Origin: Acidimicrobiia bacterium
Lineage (GTDB): Bacteria; Actinomycetota; Acidimicrobiia; Acidimicrobiales; Ilumatobacteraceae
NCBI GenBank assembly: GCA_030425785.1
Contig: JAUHYJ010000082.1
Location: 1 to 9,968 of the forward strand
Reading direction: 5' to 3'
DNA: 9,968 nt
Shown here: piece by piece, positions 5,965-9,968 of the stretch
Position numbering within the stretch: the stretch's first letter is position 1
Layout of the letters: each line of letters opens with the position of its first letter
The notes under the pieces: model-generated
Told to the model about the DNA's origin: nothing
Seen by the model: only the letters and a program-made list of their open reading frames with translations
Databases searched by the model: none
Position numbers and translations under genes: made by a program

Positions 5965-7056
5965 GTGACCGACCGCTGGAACCTCGACGGTGTCCGTTGC
6001 CTGCTCATGCGTGGCGGCACGTCCAAGGGCGCCTTCTTCGTGGCCGACGACCTGCCCGACGACGTCGACGAGCGCGACCGGCTGATCCTGCGGATCATGG
6101 GGTCACCCGACCCGCGCCAGATCGACGGCGTCGGCGGCGCCCACCCGCTCACCAGCAAGGTGGCGGTCGTGGGACCGTCCGAGCGGCCCGGCGTCGACAT
6201 CGAGTACCTGTTCCTGCAGCCGAGCGTCGACGAGGCGCTCGTGAGCGACCGTCAGAACTGCGGCAACATGCTCGCTGCCGTCGGCCCGTTCGCGCTCGAG
6301 CGCGGCCTGATCGGCCCGGCGCCCGAGGGTGCGACGGCGGTGTCGACGCGGATCCACATGGTGAACACCGACAGCCTCGTCACCGCCCGCTTCCCGGTGC
6401 GGCTCGACGGCGCACCCGAGTACGCAGGCGACACGGCGATCGACGGCGTCCCCGGAACGGCGGCCGAGATCACCCTCGACTTCGAGGACGTCGCCGGCGG
6501 GTCGTGCGGCGCTCTGCTGCCGACGGGGCGATTCGTCGACGTGATCGACGGGGTCGAGTGCACGCTGATCGACAACGGCATGCCGGTCGTGGTCCTGCGC
6601 GCCACCGACGTCGGCGTCGCCGGCACCGAGTCACCGGCCGAGCTCGAGGCGAACGACGACCTGCGGGCCCGGCTCGAGTCGATCCGCCTGCAGGCCGGGC
6701 CCCTGATGCAACTGGGCGACGTCACCGACACCACGGTGCCGAAGATGTCGATGGTCTCGCCACCCGTCTCGGGCGGCCACCTCAACACCCGGACCTTCAT
6801 CCCCCACCGATGCCACGAGGCGATCGGCGTCCTCGGGGCGGTGTCGGTCGCGACCGCCGCCCGCCTGCCCGGCACGCCGGCGGCCGACGTCGCCCGACTC
6901 GACGAGGGTGCCACGGTCGTCTGCGAGCATCCCACCGGCTCGTTCGCGGCGTCGGTCGTCGTGCGCGTCAACGGCTCGGTCGAGGTCGAGCGCGCCGGCA
7001 TCGTCCGCACCGCCCGCAAGCTGATGGACGGCACCGTCTTCCCTCGTCCCACCTGA
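5965..7056 (+). CDS. ligU: 4-oxalomesaconate tautomerase/isomerase (PrpF family, LigU/GalD type)
   Basis: A 363-residue PrpF-fold isomerase. In the protocatechuate 4,5-cleavage and gallate routes this enzyme shifts the double bond or keto/enol form of 4-oxalomesaconate before hydration. Signature stretches are LLMRGGTSKGAFF (13-25), IMGSPDPRQIDGVGGAHPLTSKVAVV (44-69), DRQNCGNMLAAVGPFA (95-110), SCGALLPTGR (180-189), IDNGMP (202-207) and the end VRTARKLMDGTVF (347-359). K65 and C99 occupy positions I associate with the catalytic Lys and Cys of LigU/GalD, so the active site looks intact. I start at the GTG at 5965, where the family's N-terminus begins; the open frame reaches far upstream but has no homology there. 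It is followed 35 bp later by a LigI-type hydrolase, which produces its substrate, strongly supporting this role over PrpF aconitate isomerase of the methylcitrate cycle. A GalD-type tautomerase would look almost the same. Confidence 0.85.
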   Translation: MTDRWNLDGVRCLLMRGGTSKGAFFVADDLPDDVDERDRLILRIMGSPDPRQIDGVGGAHPLTSKVAVVGPSERPGVDIEYLFLQPSVDEALVSDRQNCGNMLAAVGPFALERGLIGPAPEGATAVSTRIHMVNTDSLVTARFPVRLDGAPEYAGDTAIDGVPGTAAEITLDFEDVAGGSCGALLPTGRFVDVIDGVECTLIDNGMPVVVLRATDVGVAGTESPAELEANDDLRARLESIRLQAGPLMQLGDVTDTTVPKMSMVSPPVSGGHLNTRTFIPHRCHEAIGVLGAVSVATAARLPGTPAADVARLDEGATVVCEHPTGSFAASVVVRVNGSVEVERAGIVRTARKLMDGTVFPRPT

Positions 7057-7077
7057 CCGCCCGACCTGACCGCCCGA
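7052..7077 (+). repeat. 13-bp tandem direct repeat across the tautomerase stop
   Basis: CCTGACCGCCCGA occurs twice back to back (7052-7064 and 7065-7077). The first copy contains the TGA stop of the tautomerase gene (7054-7056). It fills most of the 35-bp gap before the hydrolase gene and looks like a slippage duplication. Confidence 0.85.
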
Positions 7078-7091
7078 CACGAGAGGCACGC

Positions 7092-7964
7092 ATGCTCGAA
7101 CGCACCATCCCGGCGCCGATCACCCTTCCCCACCCGCCGTCGTTCAGCCCACCTCCGGGCGCGTGCGACGCCCACTGCCACGTGTTCGGGCCGGCGGCTC
7201 GGTTCCCCTTCGCCACCAAGCGGGCCTACACCCCGCCCGACTCCGGCATCGACCTGTTCGAGCGGCTGCAGCGCCGGCTGGGGCTGTCGCGGGCCGTGTT
7301 CGTGCAGGCCAGCTGTCACGGCACCGACAACATGGCGATGGTCGACGCACTCGAACGTGGCGGTGGGCGCTATGCCGGCGTGGCGATGATCGACGACGGG
7401 TTCAGCGACGGCGAGATCGCGAAGCTCCACGACGTCGGCGTCCGTGGTACTCGCTTCAACTTCGTCAAGCACCTCGGCGGGGCACCCGACCTCGCCCACT
7501 TCTGGCGCGTCGTCGACCGGGTGCAGGCCTTCGGGTGGCACATCGTGCTGCACTTCGACGCGAAGGACCTGCCCCAGTACGCCGAACTGCTCGACCGGAT
7601 GCCGTGCCCGTACATCATCGACCACATGGCGCGCGTGCCGGTGACCGACGGCGTCGACCAGGAACCGTTCCAGCAGCTGCTCGAGCTGATGCGCGACGAC
7701 CGCTGCTGGGTGAAGATCTCGGGCGCCGAGCGCCTGACCGCCGACGGTCCACCGCCCTACGACGATGTCGTGCCCTATGCACGGGCGCTGATCGCCGCCG
7801 CACCCGACCGGGTGCTGTGGGGCACCGACTGGCCGCACCCGAACGTGCGCCACATGCCCGACGAGGGCGACCTGCTCGACCTGATGCTGCAGTTCGCGCC
7901 CGATGAGGCGACCCGGAACCGGATCCTCGTCACCAACCCCGAGACGCTCTACGACTTCAGCTGA
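7092..7964 (+). CDS. ligI: 2-pyrone-4,6-dicarboxylate hydrolase-like amidohydrolase (LigI type)
   Basis: A 290-residue TIM-barrel amidohydrolase of the LigI group, which opens the lactone 2-pyrone-4,6-dicarboxylate to 4-oxalomesaconate. Motifs in order are CDAHCHVFGP (25-34, with H28 and H30), FPFATKRAYTPPD (38-50), VQASCHGTDN (71-80), GVRGTRFNFVKH (116-127), IIDHMAR (175-181, H178 and R181), ERL (213-215) and RVLWGTDWPHPN (240-251, catalytic D246). The length matches the family. The ATG at 7092 is preceded by GAGAGG with 5-nt spacing. The gene follows the 4-oxalomesaconate tautomerase by 35 bp, so the two are probably one operon performing consecutive steps. Two positions differ from what I remember of characterised LigI proteins: the FVKR/FLKR motif is FVKH here (H127), and the IYFEA motif is LHFDA (H154). 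Both lie in the substrate pocket as I recall it, so a related lactone dicarboxylate as substrate remains possible. Confidence 0.82.
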   Translation: MLERTIPAPITLPHPPSFSPPPGACDAHCHVFGPAARFPFATKRAYTPPDSGIDLFERLQRRLGLSRAVFVQASCHGTDNMAMVDALERGGGRYAGVAMIDDGFSDGEIAKLHDVGVRGTRFNFVKHLGGAPDLAHFWRVVDRVQAFGWHIVLHFDAKDLPQYAELLDRMPCPYIIDHMARVPVTDGVDQEPFQQLLELMRDDRCWVKISGAERLTADGPPPYDDVVPYARALIAAAPDRVLWGTDWPHPNVRHMPDEGDLLDLMLQFAPDEATRNRILVTNPETLYDFS

Positions 7965-7990
7965 TCCGACGGCGGTCCCCTCGACGGCGC

Positions 7991-8018
7991 GACCGACCAC
8001 GAACCTGTGGGTTCGGTC
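7991..8018 (+). terminator. Inverted repeats in the hydrolase to GGDEF-EAL gap
   Basis: GAACC (8001-8005) pairs with GGTTC (8010-8014) across TGTG. Alternatively GACCGA (7991-7996) pairs with TCGGTC (8013-8018). The structure ends 5 nt before the ATG at 8024 and has no T-run. It could be a terminator for the hydrolase operon, a structure covering the next start, or a protein-binding site. I see no obvious promoter or ribosome binding site for the next gene. Confidence 0.3.
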
Positions 8019-8023
8019 AAGAC

Positions 8024-9968
8024 ATGACGTCGATCGGCCGATACAGACATGTGACCGCTCCGTCGCGGCTCGACGCCGACCACTCCGTACCGCTCACGCG
8101 GCAGCTCGGACGAGGGCGTCACCGCACGGTCACGACCTGGATGCTCCCCGTCGTCGGTGCTGCGTTCGCGCTGGTGATCGCGCTCCACGCCACGGCGATG
8201 ACCACGACCTGGACCTTCCCGCTCGTCACGTTCGCCGGTGTCGTCTGTGGTGTGTACGGGCTCTGGAAGCACCAGCACACCGTGGTGTGGCCGTGGCGGG
8301 CGTTCGCCGTCAGCGGCCTGCTCCTGACGATGGCCGGCGTCGTACGCGAGGCGACCTCGGCTACCGGCGACCTGACCCGGTCCCGATCGCTGCTCCCCGA
8401 CCTGTTCGCGCTGCCCGCCTACCTGATCTACGCCGTCGGACTGTGGGGATTGCTCCGGCAGAACGCACGGCGGTCCGACCGCGACGTCGTGCTCGACGGT
8501 CTGATGCTGGTCGTCGGCGCCGCGTTGCTCGTCCAGGAGCTCCTCGTTCGGCCGAGCCTCGCCGACGACGACATCTGGATGATGGCGCGCCTGGCCATCA
8601 TCGTGTATCCCGCCATCTCGACGCTCATCGTGATGCTCGCCGCCCGCGTCGCCTTCAACGGTGATGCCCGCTCGTCGGCGTTCGCGCTGCTGGTGTTCGG
8701 CATGTTCAGCCTCGTGGTCGGCGACGTCGTGTTCGCGGCCGGCGAGCTGGGGTTGATCGACATCCCGGGGCGGCTCGTCGACGTGCCGTACCTGCTCGTC
8801 CCGGCGGCGTTCGGCCTCAGCCTGCTCGACCCGTCGGCGAAGCAGCTGGTGAGGTCGCGCCGGCAGTCCGACCGCTCGCTCAAGCAGAGTCGCCACTTCC
8901 TCGTGGCGTGCGCGCTGTTCGCACCGATCGGCGTCGTCCTCCTCGACGGCGTCTCGCGCGTCGAGCTCGTCTCCGTGGCGCTGTGCGTCGCGCTGGCCGT
9001 CCTCGCCGTCATCCGGATCCTCGTCGCGATGCAGGCCCAGGCCGACAGCAAGATGCTGCTCGCCCACCGAGCCACGCACGACGAGCTCACGGGACTGCCC
9101 GGCCGGGCGATCGCGGCCCAGGCCATCGAGGACGTCCTCGTCCGCAACGACGAGCCGGTCGCGGTGATGTTCGTCGACCTCGACCGGTTCAAGCTCGTCA
9201 ACGACTCGATGGGTCATGCCGCCGGCGACGAGTTGCTCCAGCTCGTCGCACAACGGTTCCGCTCGGCGCTGCCCGACGACGTCGTCGTCTCGCGGGTCTC
9301 GGGCGACGAGTTCCTGATCGTCGCGCCCGGCTACGACGCCGAGCAGGCCGCCGAGCTCGGCGAGGTGCTCCGATCGGTCATGAGCGAGCGCTTCGTCGTC
9401 CAGGGCGACGTCGACGTGTTCGCGGCCGCGTCGATCGGCATCGCCGTCGGACGCGGGCACGACTCGACCGACGCCGGCACGCTGTTCCGCGAGGCCGACG
9501 CCGCCATGTACCGATCGAAGGCGTCCGGACGGAACCAGACGACCATGTTCGACGTGGGCATGCGGGAGCAGATCGAGCAGCGGGTCGAGCTCGAGCGTGC
9601 GCTGCGGACCGCGATCGCCGACGGCGACCTGAGCGTCGCCTACCAGCCGATCGTCAACTGGCCGTCCCAGCGAGTGTCGGGGCTCGAGGCCCTGGCGCGA
9701 TGGAACCGCGACGGCCACGACGTCGTGCCGGCGGAGTTCATCGAGGTGGCCGAGGACTCGGGGCTCATCGTCCCGCTCGGCACGTTCGTCCTCGACGAGG
9801 CGCTGCGACAGGCCGCATGGCTCCGCCGACACGTGCGCGGGTGTCAGGACCTGTACGTGTCGGTGAACCTGTCACCGATGCAATTGCAGGCCGGCGACAT
9901 CGTCGACGTGGTCGCCGAGGCGCTCGCCGAGCACCGGCTCCCGGGGAGCGCGCTCTCGCTCGAGATCA
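8024..9968 (+). CDS. Membrane-anchored GGDEF-EAL cyclic-di-GMP protein, 3'-truncated
   Basis: At least 648 residues, running off the right edge. A basic N-terminal tail (1-35) leads into about ten hydrophobic segments (roughly 37-56, 62-80, 92-107, 126-145, 155-175, 187-208, 217-240, 253-268, 291-308, 312-335). This is an integral-membrane sensor module that I cannot assign to a named type. A short helix (336-350) precedes the GGDEF domain: THDELTGLPGR (351-361), VDLDRFKLVNDSMGH (384-398, metal D385), and the active-site motif SGDEF (426-430), with Ser in place of the first Gly. The RxxD inhibitory site is absent (417-420 are P-D-D-V). The EAL domain starts near 525: AYQPIV (539-544), EALARW (555-560) and VNLSP (614-618) are present, and the rest is cut off. 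It probably makes and/or degrades c-di-GMP in response to a membrane signal; which activity dominates is unclear. The start is uncertain: the ATG at 8024 has no good ribosome binding site and a GTG at 8051 is an alternative. Confidence 0.88.
   Translation, partial: MTSIGRYRHVTAPSRLDADHSVPLTRQLGRGRHRTVTTWMLPVVGAAFALVIALHATAMTTTWTFPLVTFAGVVCGVYGLWKHQHTVVWPWRAFAVSGLLLTMAGVVREATSATGDLTRSRSLLPDLFALPAYLIYAVGLWGLLRQNARRSDRDVVLDGLMLVVGAALLVQELLVRPSLADDDIWMMARLAIIVYPAISTLIVMLAARVAFNGDARSSAFALLVFGMFSLVVGDVVFAAGELGLIDIPGRLVDVPYLLVPAAFGLSLLDPSAKQLVRSRRQSDRSLKQSRHFLVACALFAPIGVVLLDGVSRVELVSVALCVALAVLAVIRILVAMQAQADSKMLLAHRATHDELTGLPGRAIAAQAIEDVLVRNDEPVAVMFVDLDRFKLVNDSMGHAAGDELLQLVAQRFRSALPDDVVVSRVSGDEFLIVAPGYDAEQAAELGEVLRSVMSERFVVQGDVDVFAAASIGIAVGRGHDSTDAGTLFREADAAMYRSKASGRNQTTMFDVGMREQIEQRVELERALRTAIADGDLSVAYQPIVNWPSQRVSGLEALARWNRDGHDVVPAEFIEVAEDSGLIVPLGTFVLDEALRQAAWLRRHVRGCQDLYVSVNLSPMQLQAGDIVDVVAEALAEHRLPGSALSLEI

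Noticed and set aside
6252..8000. Open frame of 582 codons on the minus strand opposite the tautomerase and hydrolase genes
   Set aside because: It spans two well-recognised plus-strand genes and their gap; its product has no recognisable motif.
7949..9832. Open frame of 627 codons on the minus strand opposite the GGDEF-EAL gene
   Set aside because: It is the antisense shadow of a gene with clear GGDEF and EAL motifs. Its translation is Asp/Glu/Arg/His-rich low complexity with no domain, as expected from high third-position GC.
1..9968. Hidden mobile element, phage defence locus or biosynthetic cluster
   Set aside because: There are no transposase, integrase, nuclease, toxin or synthase motifs, no terminal repeats or tRNA-flanked junction, and base composition is even apart from short gaps.

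Overview
The window is high-GC DNA from an actinobacterium. The closest general resemblance is to Acidimicrobiia (Ilumatobacter-like), but this is an inference. It rests on strong G/C bias at third codon positions, an F420-dependent (Ddn-type) reductase, several starts that look leaderless, and genes packed tightly with few U-tract terminators. I see no transposase, integrase, tRNA, rRNA, CRISPR array or compositional break. It reads as ordinary chromosome rather than a mobile island.

Layout. The left edge carries the 3' end of an MscS-type channel (+). It converges on a three-gene leftward cluster, read in order as class I/II aminotransferase, D-2-hydroxyacid dehydrogenase (4-bp ATGA overlap) and ferritin-like diiron protein (39-bp gap holding inverted repeats). 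A 60-bp divergent spacer separates the aminotransferase from a rightward Gfo/Idh/MocA oxidoreductase. That gene converges on a small leftward unknown gene, and a leftward deazaflavin-dependent nitroreductase-family gene lies beyond it. A second divergent spacer (66 bp) holds a perfect 14-bp palindrome and leads into a rightward pair: a PrpF/LigU/GalD-type 4-oxalomesaconate tautomerase and a LigI-type 2-pyrone-4,6-dicarboxylate hydrolase. The right edge is a long membrane-anchored GGDEF-EAL protein that runs off the window.

How the genes may work together. The tautomerase and hydrolase catalyse consecutive steps in the protocatechuate 4,5-cleavage (gallate/syringate) route: PDC to 4-oxalomesaconate, then isomerisation of 4-oxalomesaconate. 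The following hydratase (LigJ) and aldolase (LigK) are not in the window. The aminotransferase and 2-hydroxyacid dehydrogenase could convert an amino acid to a 2-oxo acid and then a 2-hydroxy acid; whether the diiron protein acts on the same molecule is unknown. The GGDEF-EAL protein makes and/or degrades cyclic-di-GMP and need not be linked to its neighbours.

The points most worth checking are the palindrome between two facing promoters, the repeated leaderless promoter geometry at four starts, two apparent substrate-pocket changes in the LigI homologue, a catalytic Asp to Gln change in the Gfo/Idh/MocA enzyme, and the uncharacterised diiron protein in its operon. I did not find a clearly new multi-gene system.
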